This document shows positions 42,150 to 52,198 of a stretch of 64,000 nt of DNA, one piece after another. The stretch is from assembly GCA_020975725.1 (NCBI GenBank), contig QXJR01000014.1:434001-498000 (forward strand). Reading direction: 5' to 3'. The notes beneath the pieces were generated by a model, which was not told the DNA's origin, did no database searches, and worked only from the letters and a program-made list of their open reading frames with translations. The first letter of the stretch is position 1. Each line of letters begins with the position of its first letter. The stretch is from Picocystis sp. L7 (Eukaryota > Chlorophyta > Picocystophyceae > Picocystales > Picocystaceae). A program made the position numbers and the translations under genes.

Positions 42150-42152
42150 TTG

Positions 42153-43216
42153 GGGAGGTCGGCTTCACTACCACTTCACAAGGTCACCCATCCATGAAGG
42201 AAGGAGAAGATCGACATCGACGATCACCGAACGACACCATCGGTTGCCGGACACAACGGATTGAGAGGGGGTGGGACGAGAAACGTCGCCATCCGTCGAG
42301 GAAGCCGCTTGGGACGGACCATGAACGGTGAAAGAGAAGGTTGGATCCACTCGGGAAGATGTACAACATCGCATTCGCTCATACGACGTGACTTGCAACC
42401 AAAACGCTAGCCTTGTAGCTTTGGAAACGACACTGCGTGCACTAGGGCAACGACAAGAAGGAAAAAGTCCACTAGCGCCGATGACGATCGCGATCGAGGA
42501 CGTATGTCGAAGGGGTTGATGAAAGGAGCTGACAACGTCAAAAATACACGTCCACACTTCCTTTTCCTACTACGAAGGATGAAATATGGCTTCAAACTCG
42601 AAGGTTTGCTAAGCTAGGATGTATCTTCTTTGCGTCTCCCCGCAAATCAACCATCGTACTTCAAAATTGCCACGTTAGTGTGTCGCCCATGTCTGCTACG
42701 TTGACTTTTTGAACACCAACTCTCAGTTTCATCCCTTTGCAAGGCAATGTTTCGAGTCCCACGAAGGCAATCCAAGTGCATCGATTTCGAGGTCTCATGA
42801 AACGGAAGAGACGGATGATTCATTTGTTGGGAATGTTGAAGTTGCACATGTGCATGGTCCATCGATTGATCCTTCGTGGATGTCTCTGTTGTGTGTCAAG
42901 GTAACATTCTCTACACGTTTTGGCTAACCTCCACCGAGGATCCCGCGACTTACTCTTCCCTTGTACTTGTTTTCATCGTGTTTTCCACTCGGTTAGCTCT
43001 GAAGTGAAGCACCTCGCTTTTCTTCCGCCTCCTAGAGTGTATGGGTTGTTGAACTACAAGGCTATAGGATGTGTGTAGCAACCGCGAGCGCCCCCCACGC
43101 TTCTTTGCACACAAATATCCCAATGTGGGCACCAATCTATTGGGTCGCCTAGCAACCTCAATGGCAACTCGCGTTCTCTTCTCTCTTTAGCATTGAATGA
43201 CCTTGCCAACAACCTT
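42153..43216. other. Intergenic, no gene recognised
   Basis: About 1.06 kb follows the Harbinger element. The left part is GC-rich (to about 42330), then AT-richer and stop-rich. No domain is recognisable. The first part may be former upstream sequence of the RBR gene. Confidence 0.45.
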
Positions 43217-43687
43217 CTACATCCGCCCTTGCACCGCAACAGGATACAGCTTTGCTCTCCAAACCGACAAAGCGAATCTCCTCCGAATGTTTTGAGCAAC
43301 GTTCAAATCACGGTTGACGAACTTGCCATTGTTCATACCACACCACATCAAGCCCCTTGCCGCTGCTTGTTTGCACCCGCTCAAAACCTGCTTCATCACC
43401 AAGATGTCCCCTCCGTGCGCCATGGTCGTCCCAAACTCGTCCACCAACACGGTCTTGAAGCGTTGGACGCACAACTTGAACGCCCGCGATGTCGGCGTTG
43501 CCACCTCCGCGGCTGCCCGGAGCAAACTTGGCCGCGCCGTAGGCAGCCAGTCAGGGCTTGATGGGAAAGAAGGCTCCACACCCAGGGTTCCCATCCCGAC
43601 TGTCCCTGGAGCATCCAAGGGACGTGGTTGGATCCATTGGGAACACCTTCTGATGTCCGGGTGTGAACGGAGTGTTTCCAAGTTCAC
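43217..43687 (-). pseudogene. TnpB/Fanzor-like nuclease remnant, C-terminal part only
   Basis: The 156-residue frame ends with the C-terminal pattern of TnpB/Fanzor RuvC-like nucleases. A TVLVDEFGTT strand carries the glutamate motif. A zinc-ribbon-like region follows (SGCKQAAARGLMWCG), then NRDLNVAQNIRR, equivalent to the R-D-x-N-A-A-x-N-I motif with the last catalytic aspartate. Intact members are 400-700 residues, so only the C-terminal third survives. Upstream of 43687 the frame ends and the MAPEG gene begins almost at once. Some zinc cysteines seem to be missing. No guide-RNA segment or element ends are visible. This is an IS607-like or Fanzor element in advanced decay. Confidence 0.55.
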
Positions 43688-43784
43688 TCGCAGGTTTTAA
43701 CGACGATTCGACACTTCCAGAAGCACTTCACGTAATCGTCGTGGAACCGAGCGTGAAACTTCGATCTCGCAACCTGCAGTCACA

Positions 43785-44351
43785 ATGGTTCTTCGCATGC
43801 TGGCGCTGCTTTCGGTGCTGTTCCTGGTCACCTACGCGTGCATAAAGATGGAAGACGTGGCGAAGGACATGCTGCCAGCCACGTTCGCCGATGCGGGTGT
43901 GCCGCTGGTCGTGCCCAAACCATACGGACTCGTGCTGCTGGTGAACTTGATCGGCAGCGGCTTCGTGCTCATGATGCTGTCGGTAAAGGTGACGGGTGCC
44001 AGGAAAAAGTACAAGGTCCACTATCCAGCCATGTACGCCACGGGCGACGACGACGATGCAAGGATGTTCAATTGTGTGCAGAGGGGACATCAGCAGGCCT
44101 TGGAGACCTATCCCGGCTTCCTTGCGGCAAGCTTGGTCTCTGGATTACGGTACCCCTTCGTTGTATCGCTCATGGGGATGCTTTGGGGATATGCACGCCT
44201 GAAGTGGGCAGAAGGTTATCGCACAGGTGTTCCGGACAAACGCTACCAGAGCAAGATCTCGTTCTTCATCTGGTTTGGTTTCTTCATCCCCTTGCTGCTC
44301 TGCGGAGCCATGGCCATTGAGTTGCTCTTCACCCCCAAGCGCATTTTCTGA
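43785..44351 (+). CDS. MAPEG-family protein, microsomal glutathione S-transferase 3-like
   Basis: The 188-residue membrane protein has four hydrophobic segments: an N-terminal signal-anchor-like helix, GLVLLVNLIGSGFVLMML, FVVSLMGMLWGYARL and ISFFIWFGFFIPLLLCGAM. The MGST3 signature is FNCVQRGHQQALETYPGFL, after VKVTGARKKYKVHYPAMY. Family members conjugate glutathione to lipophilic or peroxidised substrates in the ER membrane. It is slightly longer than animal MGST3 (about 150 residues) because of the first helix. The TnpB-like remnant ends about 100 bp upstream, so the promoter must be very short or lie in the remnant. Confidence 0.9.
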   Translation: MVLRMLALLSVLFLVTYACIKMEDVAKDMLPATFADAGVPLVVPKPYGLVLLVNLIGSGFVLMMLSVKVTGARKKYKVHYPAMYATGDDDDARMFNCVQRGHQQALETYPGFLAASLVSGLRYPFVVSLMGMLWGYARLKWAEGYRTGVPDKRYQSKISFFIWFGFFIPLLLCGAMAIELLFTPKRIF

Positions 44352-45069
44352 GCGACCCATAGGACCCTGGAAATGAGAGGGGACGCGTTTCCTTGATTTT
44401 GGTTTCTTGTGTGAAGACGACGTTCGTCATTCCTCCATGTGCCTAACTCTCTATGTCTGGTTGTACCTGGGCCATGGGAGGACAAGGTGTGTAATTGACA
44501 CCATGCACACGTTTGCGTTTCGATCGACAAAGGCTCCCCATGGGCATACACGGTTGAGGTGAGACAGGAGCGTTGATGGGCGTCCATGCTTCATGGCAAA
44601 GCCAAGATCCGCCACCGGGGTGTTTCTTGATAGTATGCGTGGTGCTCTTGTTCATATGCAACGTCTGGCTGGGCCATGCGGATCCGGGGCATTCGATCTG
44701 TGTTTGTAGGATCTCGTCGTGGGCGTGCCAAGCGCTTGGTTTGTGTCCTCCCAATGGATGTTTCCCGGCCGAGGGAAGTCCAGCAGGGCAGGCTGGAGTT
44801 CCACGGTAGGTGCAAGCTTTCGCACGTGGACCACCTGGATGGTCTCCTGCTCCTAGCTCCTGCGCATTGCAACGTGGTTGCATCGTGCTCCTTGGGCATC
44901 TTTGCCACCTCTTCTCGATCGGATCGCGTGCACATGCTGGTCCTGGCTCCCCTGCTGTTCAAGTCCATCCCAGACGGTGGTTGGAAAGATTTCGTGTCGA
45001 GAGAATAGACAGGTTGTGGGTCTTCCACCTGGACAGCTCCATTACGTGTCGGAAGGTATCGTGGCCGCC
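44352..45069. other. Intergenic upstream of the epimerase gene
   Basis: This 700-bp gap between two plus-strand genes has overlapping open frames but none with similarity. It is expected to hold the 3' end of the MAPEG gene and the promoter of the next gene. Confidence 0.45.
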
Positions 45070-46248
45070 ATGTCGCACGTGGTGAAACGCGTGCAGCTCG
45101 CGAAGCTGGAAGCGCCGCTCCGAAACCCGTTCGCCATCGCATCGACGAGGCTGGATCGCGTTCGAAACGTGGCCGTGCGGGTGGAGCTCGAAAGCGGCGC
45201 CTTCGGGATCGGAGAGGCCGCGTGCTTGGTGCCAGTGACCGCTTGCTCGCAAGGAGAGACCATGCATCGGCTTGAGATGGCGAAAGAACAGCTCCTGGGA
45301 ATCGCCATCGATGTGCACACGTGGGAAGAGCAGGTCCGGAAGGCCACGGACACGTGCCTGCACGGATGGGAAGCGGCCACGGCACGCGCGGCGTGGGAGT
45401 GCGCGATCGTGGACGCCATGGCGAGAGCTCGCAACGAAACGCTGTGGATGCAGTTCGAACGAAGAAGGAGGCGTCCGAAGGACAGAGGACGTCCAAAGGA
45501 GCTGAAGACGTGCATCACGGTGCCCATCGGCGAGGTCAAGGAAGGGACCGACCTGGCCACGTCCTACGAAGGAGGAGGCTACGCCGCTCTCAAGATCAAA
45601 GTGGGAAGTGCCAGCTGCGATGGGAAGGAACTCAGCGAGACCGAAGCCGCAGCAGAAGGAGTGCGTGCTGGAAGAATTGCCGCTGCTGCGCCCAGCATGA
45701 GAGTGGTGGTCGATGCGAACGAAGCCTTTGGAAGGAACCAACAGGCGGCCAAGACCTTCCTGGAAGCCTACCAATCACAGCGACACAAGTTCCCATGGAT
45801 CCTAGAACAACCAATGCTGCGCACAGAAGTCGATAGGACAAAGCTGCTCAAAGACTGGGCAACGGGGGCAGGTGTACGGATCGCGGTCGATGAAGGGTGT
45901 CGGACGCTCGAGGATGCAAAACGAGTGGTGCAAAGCAAAGAAGCTGATGTTATCAATGTGAAGCTGGCCAAGAGTGGATTGATCGGGGCGCTGGACATTA
46001 TTGATTTGGCCCTCAAAAGTGACGTGCAGCTCATGCTCGGTGGTATGGTCGAAACCCGCATTGGCATGGGTTGCGCCGCCCATCTTGCCATTGGCCTGGG
46101 TTGTTTCGAGGTGGTTGATCTGGATACACCCCTCTTGCTCAGTCACGATCCAGTACTTTGGGGGCCAAAGCTTGAGCACGGGGCTTATTGGCTGGAGGAA
46201 AGGGGACGGGGTACCGACTGTGACATCATGCTGGACTGGGAAGGATAA
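45070..46248 (+). CDS. Enolase-superfamily enzyme, dipeptide epimerase-like (L-Ala-D/L-Glu epimerase group)
   Basis: The 392-residue protein has an N-terminal capping domain and a TIM barrel with the muconate-lactonising/dipeptide-epimerase active site. The K-x-K motif is LKIKVG (Lys175, Lys177). The metal ligands are Asp215 (VVDANEAF), Glu246 (LEQPM) and Asp274 (AVDEG). The acid/base lysine is in NVKLAKSGL (about Lys301). This arrangement belongs to the epimerases that interconvert L-Ala-D-Glu and L-Ala-L-Glu or other dipeptides; substrate specificity cannot be read here. The start at 45070 has a strong GCCGCCATG context and family length. A basic Arg-rich insert at 131-142 is unusual. It converges with the L-galactose dehydrogenase gene. 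Confidence 0.87.
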   Translation: MSHVVKRVQLAKLEAPLRNPFAIASTRLDRVRNVAVRVELESGAFGIGEAACLVPVTACSQGETMHRLEMAKEQLLGIAIDVHTWEEQVRKATDTCLHGWEAATARAAWECAIVDAMARARNETLWMQFERRRRRPKDRGRPKELKTCITVPIGEVKEGTDLATSYEGGGYAALKIKVGSASCDGKELSETEAAAEGVRAGRIAAAAPSMRVVVDANEAFGRNQQAAKTFLEAYQSQRHKFPWILEQPMLRTEVDRTKLLKDWATGAGVRIAVDEGCRTLEDAKRVVQSKEADVINVKLAKSGLIGALDIIDLALKSDVQLMLGGMVETRIGMGCAAHLAIGLGCFEVVDLDTPLLLSHDPVLWGPKLEHGAYWLEERGRGTDCDIMLDWEG

Positions 46249-46477
46249 GAAAATATGTGACTGGGGGCTCCATGGTTTGACCGGCGTGTCCCAGCCATGG
46301 GTTGTATGGAATAAATGGATCCAAACTTTGGATGACTCAATAGTACAAAACTGTCTCTTCGAATGAACTTTCCATGCTTTGGACCGAAAGCCTGCTCGTG
46401 CATCCCACTCGGAAGGATTCTGAATATCACAGGAAGCACAAAGTTAACAGAGCTGGCAAAGCTGCGCAGACGCAGCC

Positions 46478-47455
46478 CTAGTTGTTCTCTGGCAGCCCCG
46501 AAGGCCAAGTCATGTTCTTCACAGGTGCAAGTATGTCGATCAATTCCTTCTCCAGATCCATCTCTGCTTGCATCATGTCGCCGTTTAGTGCTTCGATCGC
46601 GGCCTTTGCATTTGCCTCTACTTCATGAACGCTTGCCATTCCAACAAGTGTCGATGCCACTCCATCTTGCCGCACAGAAAACTGTAAGGCCGCCCGGGCA
46701 AGGTTCGCACCCTGAGACCTGCAGTGTTCTGCTGCTGTACTTGCACATTTTTTGAGTTCCTCTGGCGCAGGATGCCATGATGGAGGTCCGTTCGGCGTCA
46801 AGAGCCCCATGGAGAACGGGGATGCATTGATCACACCCACCGATCGGCTCTGAAACATCCGCAGCGTGCTGTCTGCCAAAGAAGTGTCGTTCAATGTGCA
46901 ATGGCAATAAGAGAGTGCAACGTCAACAACTCCATCCGCAACTTGGTCCAGGACATCACTAAAAATACGCAGAGGGAGTCCAGTGATGCCCACTGCGCCG
47001 ATCTTTCCTTCCTGCTTCAGGCGTTGTAGTGCGGGTAACGTTTCACTCACAATTTGCTTGATGCTTCCAAACTCGATGTCGTGGCATTGGACAATGTCCA
47101 GGTAATCGACTCCCAAGCGCTCCATGCTTTCTTGGATGCTTCTGGTGACCCTTTCTGCGGAGAAGTCGAAGCTGTTGGGTCCATACCGTCCGACTTTGGT
47201 GGCCAGTACATACTTTTCCCGTGGTATTCCCTCCAAGCACCGTCCTAGGACGCTTTCCGATTTTGTTGCTCCATAAAAAGGAGAGGTGTCGAACAAGTTG
47301 ATGCCCAATTCCACTGCACGATGAACCGCTTTCTTGCACTCGCTTTCGTCTATGTTTGCAAACACCCCTCCGAGCGGTGAGGCTCCGAAACCCAGGGCCG
47401 AAACGCGCAGTCCCGTGCGTCCCAGCGGTCGCGTAGGCATTGACACGTGCTCCAT
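46478..47455 (-). CDS. GALDH: L-galactose dehydrogenase (aldo/keto reductase)
   Basis: The 325-residue protein matches plant L-galactose dehydrogenase throughout: LGFGASPLGGVF, FDTSPFYG with the catalytic tyrosine, TKVGRY with the lysine, and the group-specific CHDIEFGS, GITGLPLRIF, LSYCHCTLND, PPSWHPAP and the end PVKNMTWPSG. It oxidises L-galactose to L-galactono-1,4-lactone with NAD in the plant-type (Smirnoff-Wheeler) ascorbate pathway, in the cytosol. The start at 47455 (MEHVSMPTRPLG) gives family length. The frame stays open upstream to 47731 without similarity. No intron is seen. Confidence 0.94.
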   Translation of the reverse strand: MEHVSMPTRPLGRTGLRVSALGFGASPLGGVFANIDESECKKAVHRAVELGINLFDTSPFYGATKSESVLGRCLEGIPREKYVLATKVGRYGPNSFDFSAERVTRSIQESMERLGVDYLDIVQCHDIEFGSIKQIVSETLPALQRLKQEGKIGAVGITGLPLRIFSDVLDQVADGVVDVALSYCHCTLNDTSLADSTLRMFQSRSVGVINASPFSMGLLTPNGPPSWHPAPEELKKCASTAAEHCRSQGANLARAALQFSVRQDGVASTLVGMASVHEVEANAKAAIEALNGDMMQAEMDLEKELIDILAPVKNMTWPSGLPENN

Positions 47456-49864
47456 CTCCGGTTCTGAACGAGTTCGTGCTTCACTTCGGTGCAAAAGGCG
47501 CGTTGGAACCGTGCACTTGCGGACCAGACCAACACGAGTATCGATGAACCTGTGAATGTGTCCAGCGGGGATGCACTCGGCGTTGGCCAAAAGGGAAGGA
47601 TTTGTGGCGTCCAACCAGATGCCAATGCGCAGTGACGGCAACGGCTGTATGACGGCACGGGCGTCGTCCAACAAAACAAGACAAGACCTTGCGGAGCGGA
47701 ATGTCAAGCGGCAAACGTTGCTTGAATGCAATCCCGAGAAGAAGCGGAAAAGTATGGATAGTGTGGATATGGCACTTGACGAAAGTACGCCTCACCAAAG
47801 CACCCCACATTTGGCAACCAACAACTTGAATTGCCTACAGCCCCGATCTCGAGCATGCACCTTAGCCAATTGGGCAAGAGCAATGGCGTCGAACCCTAAA
47901 AACAACGACGCCAAATCAAACCATCGCATTTTGAAGTTGCGGATCGGACCTAGCAATTGGCCGAGCAAGGAATCATGTTGCGTGTGAAAAGGGGGTTTTG
48001 TTTCTTGCAAACCGCAATGAATGCATGACGGATGGAATGGCAGAAAGTGATTTTTGTTCAATCAAGATGTTCCGCTTGCCGACATTGTGAGAGGATGTGT
48101 TTCGTCCGTATGGACCTTCCTCTTTTCACAATGCATGTGCGCACAAGCTACGCAAAGATAGAATTGCGGTGCTTCATCCTAACAAAGTAGCTAGGAAGGA
48201 CGGATCAATCGAACGGGTTGACTACATTACAATGCAGTCGGATTGTTCAATTGTTATCTCGTACTTCGTGTTTTTTGACTCGTCAACTTAAAGACCGACC
48301 ATCATCACTTTGGATTACCTTTGATCCCGCCAAAGATGGAGAATGGAATTCATGCTACCGTAATGTCTTCATTGTTTGCATGCAACGATGGCCAGTCTTG
48401 GCTAAGCTTTGCCTGCTTTGGGGCTTGCCCAAGTAGGTACGGTAAATTTGCATGTTGTCTTACATTTGACAACGCATTCACGAAGAGCATCCGCATTGAA
48501 GAAAACATGAAAAAATAACTACTTGACGTGCTCCAACATTTGATGTGTTGCAATCATGCTCGTACACAAATATATCATACGAAAATTTACCCGGGTTGAG
48601 GTTGATCTTCATAGATTCATGGTCGATCTTCGAAAGCTTTGCTTTGCTTGAACCAACTTTGCATGAACTTCGACAAGGAGTTGTTTTTGTCAATCGACTC
48701 TTAGCCCTCATACTTTTTCGCCCTCTTGATTTGAAAGAGGCAAAGCGTGGGGTGGGAGCGCCAAATCTCCCACTTCGTCGTAAATTTAAACAAAGTAAAA
48801 TTCGGTGTTGAATCTTTGCTTCAAGCGCACGTCGTTTCGAAGGGCGAAGCATTTGAACGATTGCCTTCCGGTCAACCAAAGAGCGTTTAGAGGTGAGAAG
48901 CAAAATGCTCGATGTCTCTCTTGGTTGTCCACCTAAAAATAAACTTGTTTTCGGCGCAAAACATGCATGGTACTCATTCACGGGTACACGTTTTGATTGT
49001 TCACATCCATACTCTCTTTTTGTTGATTGGGTAGTGTTTCCACAACAACGACTCGTTGAGACACATGGGCTTGTGAAGAACATAGTCGTTAGTTGTACCG
49101 TGCCGTCTAGGAAAGTTGAAATGATTCTAGCTACTATTTGAACTCTCGGATACTCGTAGAAATGGGACAAGACTTGTGTAGAGTTGCAAAGTAGGATGCA
49201 ACAATGCGGATCATAGTGCGCTAACTTGTGCTTCCACGTTGAACATGAAGTCAAGCTACCGTGCAATAATTTGCTTGTCGCAATGTTCATTCCTCGTAGG
49301 GCATGAGTCTGTTTGGAAGGGCGTTTTTCTTTCCGAGTGCAAGGATGAAGCTTCATCGTTTTGGGTCGATCGATGCTCTTCGGACCTTTGACAGGAACGT
49401 TCGCTACATATGCTTGTCCGTCTCCCATCGCATCCCTTGGACCTCCACGGTGGCTTGGTGTGGAACGGTGTTCTATTGTTTGTACGTGTAACCGCGTATG
49501 CATGGTCGTTGGTGCAATTTCGTGCATGCCCCCCCCGCGACTTCCTCGTGACATGGTCCATCTTCGTGGGATCGATGGCAGGGATGGATCTGATTCCCCC
49601 GATTCTATCCTCGAGGATCTCTCCTCTGCGCCCCTGATCGCACCGGCACGTATCCGTCGGGATTTCCCTCTGGCATGTCGCGTTTCACCCGTGCCCCGCA
49701 GAGGCAATCTGCCCTACTGGATCGGTCGGGGACGGTGGTACGTATCGAAAGACGTTCTGGTGTTGGTGCACGCATTCCCAAGGCGCATCGGAAGGCTTCG
49801 AAGCACACGCCTCGTGCCCGGACCAGGAGAGAAACAGACGGAGAAGAGGGTGGAGAGAAGCACC
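47456..49864. other. Intergenic, stop-rich block with one long unassigned frame
   Basis: From about 47780 to 49300 the DNA is AT-richer and resembles the other gene-poor blocks. One minus-strand frame, 48478-49707, is open for 409 codons but matches no family; its composition (many Ser, Arg, Cys, Thr) looks non-coding. The last 500 bp are GC-rich and probably hold the uroporphyrinogen decarboxylase promoter and leader. Confidence 0.45.
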
Positions 49865-50977
49865 ATGAGGTCTGTGGAAACACCGAGACCCGCAAGGGCT
49901 GCGTCCCTACGCGCGAATGCCGCCAACGCACCGGCCGCCACGGCGCCACTGCTGCTACGTGCCGCACGTGGAGAAGCCGTGGAAAGACCGCCGGTATGGA
50001 TGATGCGACAGGCTGGCAGGTACATGAAGGTGTACCAGGAGCTCTGCAAGAAGCACACCACGTTCCGAGAGAGGAGCGAGAACGTCGATCTGGCGGTGGA
50101 GATCTCCCTGCAACCTTGGCACGCCTTCCGTCCAGACGGTGTGATTCTCTTCAGCGATATCCTCACGCCGCTCACGGGCATGAACATCCCCTTCGATATC
50201 GTGGCTGGTAAAGGACCCGTCATCGAGAATCCGATCCGAACCATGGAAGACGTCAAAAAAGTGCGAACGCTGGTGCCCGAAGAAGCCGTTCCTTACACCG
50301 GTGCAGCACTCACGACCCTTCGTGCGGAAGTGGGAGACCAAGCGGCTGTGCTTGGATTCGTCGGAGCACCCTTCACTCTCGCCTCGTACATCGTGGAAGG
50401 GGGCAGCAGCAAAAACTACACCAAGATCAAGAAGATGGCCTTCACCGAACCCGAAGTCCTGCACGCACTGCTGGACAAACTTGCAGAGTCGATCATCATC
50501 TACACGAGGTACCAGGCAGACGCAGGAGCCCAAGCTGTCCAGCTCTTCGACTCGTGGGCCAGCTTTTTGACTCCGGATGATTTCGAGGTCTTCAGCCTAC
50601 CGTATCTGAAGAAGATTATTGAAGAGGTGAAAAAGACACACCCAGACCTTCCCATCATCCTCTATGCCAGTGGCAGTGGAGGGCTGCTGGAGAGAATGGC
50701 CCTGGCCAAGCCTGACATCATGTCAATCGATGCGTCCGTGGATCTCCTTGATGCAAAGAAGCGCTTGCCGGAGACTTTGGGTCTTCAAGGAAACATGGAT
50801 CCCGCTGCACTGTTCGGTTCCAAAGAACACATCGAGAAAGAGGTCATCAAGATGGCGAAGAAGGGTGCTGGAAGGGCGCACATCATGAATTTAGGTCATG
50901 GTGTGTTGGTGGGAACACCTGAAGAGAATGTTGCGCACTATTTTGAAGTTGCAAAGACAGTCAATGAACGTATCTAA
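49865..50977 (+). CDS. hemE: Uroporphyrinogen III decarboxylase, plastid type
   Basis: The 370-residue enzyme decarboxylates the four acetate side chains of uroporphyrinogen III to give coproporphyrinogen III, in haem and chlorophyll synthesis. Landmarks are [16 protein letters not shown] with the substrate-binding Arg, FSDILTPL with the conserved Asp, [32 protein letters not shown] and [15 protein letters not shown]. The 35 residues before the catalytic domain are rich in Ala and Arg and depleted in acids, as in a plastid transit peptide. ATG 49865 follows ACC and is preferred over upstream in-frame ATGs. It ends 63 bp from the convergent PLAT-domain gene. Confidence 0.96.
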   Translation: MRSVETPRPARAASLRANAANAPAATAPLLLRAARGEAVERPPVWMMRQAGRYMKVYQELCKKHTTFRERSENVDLAVEISLQPWHAFRPDGVILFSDILTPLTGMNIPFDIVAGKGPVIENPIRTMEDVKKVRTLVPEEAVPYTGAALTTLRAEVGDQAAVLGFVGAPFTLASYIVEGGSSKNYTKIKKMAFTEPEVLHALLDKLAESIIIYTRYQADAGAQAVQLFDSWASFLTPDDFEVFSLPYLKKIIEEVKKTHPDLPIILYASGSGGLLERMALAKPDIMSIDASVDLLDAKKRLPETLGLQGNMDPAALFGSKEHIEKEVIKMAKKGAGRAHIMNLGHGVLVGTPEENVAHYFEVAKTVNERI

Positions 50978-51040
50978 ATCACACTTTCTTGCCCGCAGTT
51001 CACATTGATTCTGTTCCATTCATGCTTTTTGTACAATGCT

Positions 51041-52198
51041 TCAGTTGTGCTCAGGGTTTGTCGATGGCTCTCCACTGAAAGCCACAAATAATATGGACAA
51101 TTTATACATCATGAACCCAAGGCCAGCTTCAAGCATTTCTCGCACCACAATTGCCGACTGTGCCTGTCCCGAGACAGCGTGGAAGAAGGTATACACCAGC
51201 ATCCCTACAAAAACGAGTCGCGTCATGGGAGAGCCGAGGAAGCTAAATTTTTTTGGCGGATCCACAAAGTCTAGAGAGTCTAGGCTCGGGTCCTTGACCT
51301 TCAGAGTATCGACACCTTTCTGAAGGAGCATCAGGTAGACCAGTCCACTGGCACCTCCTAGACCAAATCGTATGGCCGAATCCTCACCACTGATGAGGAA
51401 GGCCATCCCACTCCCTGCAACCACCAGCGCTGCGGTCACAAACAGCAACCTCCGTTTCAACAGTTCGTATTGCGCAATATCTGCCGCGCGTACTGCAGCA
51501 ATTTCTGCGGAAGAGAGGGCAGCTGTCTTTGACACATTTCCATAGCTATCAAGCTTGGCCCCTTGTGGGAGTGGTTTCATCTGTGCTGCTGGAACGTCCC
51601 CATCTTCCCCAATTCTGGATCTGCACCGGAAGCGGTACACTGCTGTGTCCACCACGCCTCCTTTGGTGCAGCTGACGGTGGCTTCCTCGAGTTCCCAGGT
51701 GCCTGCTTCTGGTGCAACCCACAGTTCACCTATCGGACCTATGTCTGGTGCTCGGATGGTGACTTCGTCCACCATCCCTTCTTGGAAACGTCGGAAGGAC
51801 ACACCTTCGTGATCGTCGCAAGGATCCACGCGATGCATGAACGCGTCCCCGTTGCGACCGACGAGTCCAAAGAGGATACCAGCGTCCGGATCCGTCAACC
51901 TCGAACCACGTGCGCTACTCGTCACCAATCGAACGGTGTAGGTGGCTTCTCCTTCTCGCATGGGCACGCGTTCTCCTGATTCGATCTCTTGTGCCACGCG
52001 CACCAGTCGCAGACCGGTGGTGGGCACGGGAAGTGGCGAAGGCGTAGAAGACGACGCCTCGGACGACGCTTTCACTCGATTGTTGCGTCGGTTCCCGAGG
52101 ACGGACGTTGTTCCTTTTCCAACCCTTGTTGGCGGACGCACGTGCATCTCTCGTGCCCTTCTCGTCCGGGAGAAGCGTGGTTGTGCTTGGATCCACAT
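51041..52198 (-). CDS. PLAT-like domain plus ATP-synthase-protein-I-like membrane protein
   Basis: The 385-residue frame has a basic leader (possible transit peptide, residues 1-55). A PLAT/LH2-like beta-sandwich follows at about 84-195 (TYTVRLVTS, DAGILFGLVGRNGDAF, VDEVTIRAPDIGPIGELWVA). A membrane domain with four predicted segments comes next (about 250-269, 276-292, 326-343, 358-375). The segment AADIAQYELLKRRLLFVTA plus RFGLGGASGLVYLMLLQKGVDTL resembles the UncI/ATP synthase protein I region found in plant plastid proteins such as CGL160, which helps assemble the CFo ring. The whole architecture resembles uncharacterised plastid proteins of plants and algae. Function is inferred. ATG 52145 (MHVRPPTRVG) is an alternative start. 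Confidence 0.7.
   Translation of the reverse strand: MWIQAQPRFSRTRRAREMHVRPPTRVGKGTTSVLGNRRNNRVKASSEASSSTPSPLPVPTTGLRLVRVAQEIESGERVPMREGEATYTVRLVTSSARGSRLTDPDAGILFGLVGRNGDAFMHRVDPCDDHEGVSFRRFQEGMVDEVTIRAPDIGPIGELWVAPEAGTWELEEATVSCTKGGVVDTAVYRFRCRSRIGEDGDVPAAQMKPLPQGAKLDSYGNVSKTAALSSAEIAAVRAADIAQYELLKRRLLFVTAALVVAGSGMAFLISGEDSAIRFGLGGASGLVYLMLLQKGVDTLKVKDPSLDSLDFVDPPKKFSFLGSPMTRLVFVGMLVYTFFHAVSGQAQSAIVVREMLEAGLGFMMYKLSILFVAFSGEPSTNPEHN

Noticed and set aside
49361-49864. N-terminal extension of uroporphyrinogen decarboxylase to 538 residues
   Set aside because: The added 168 residues lack similarity. ATG 49865 gives a normal transit peptide and family length.
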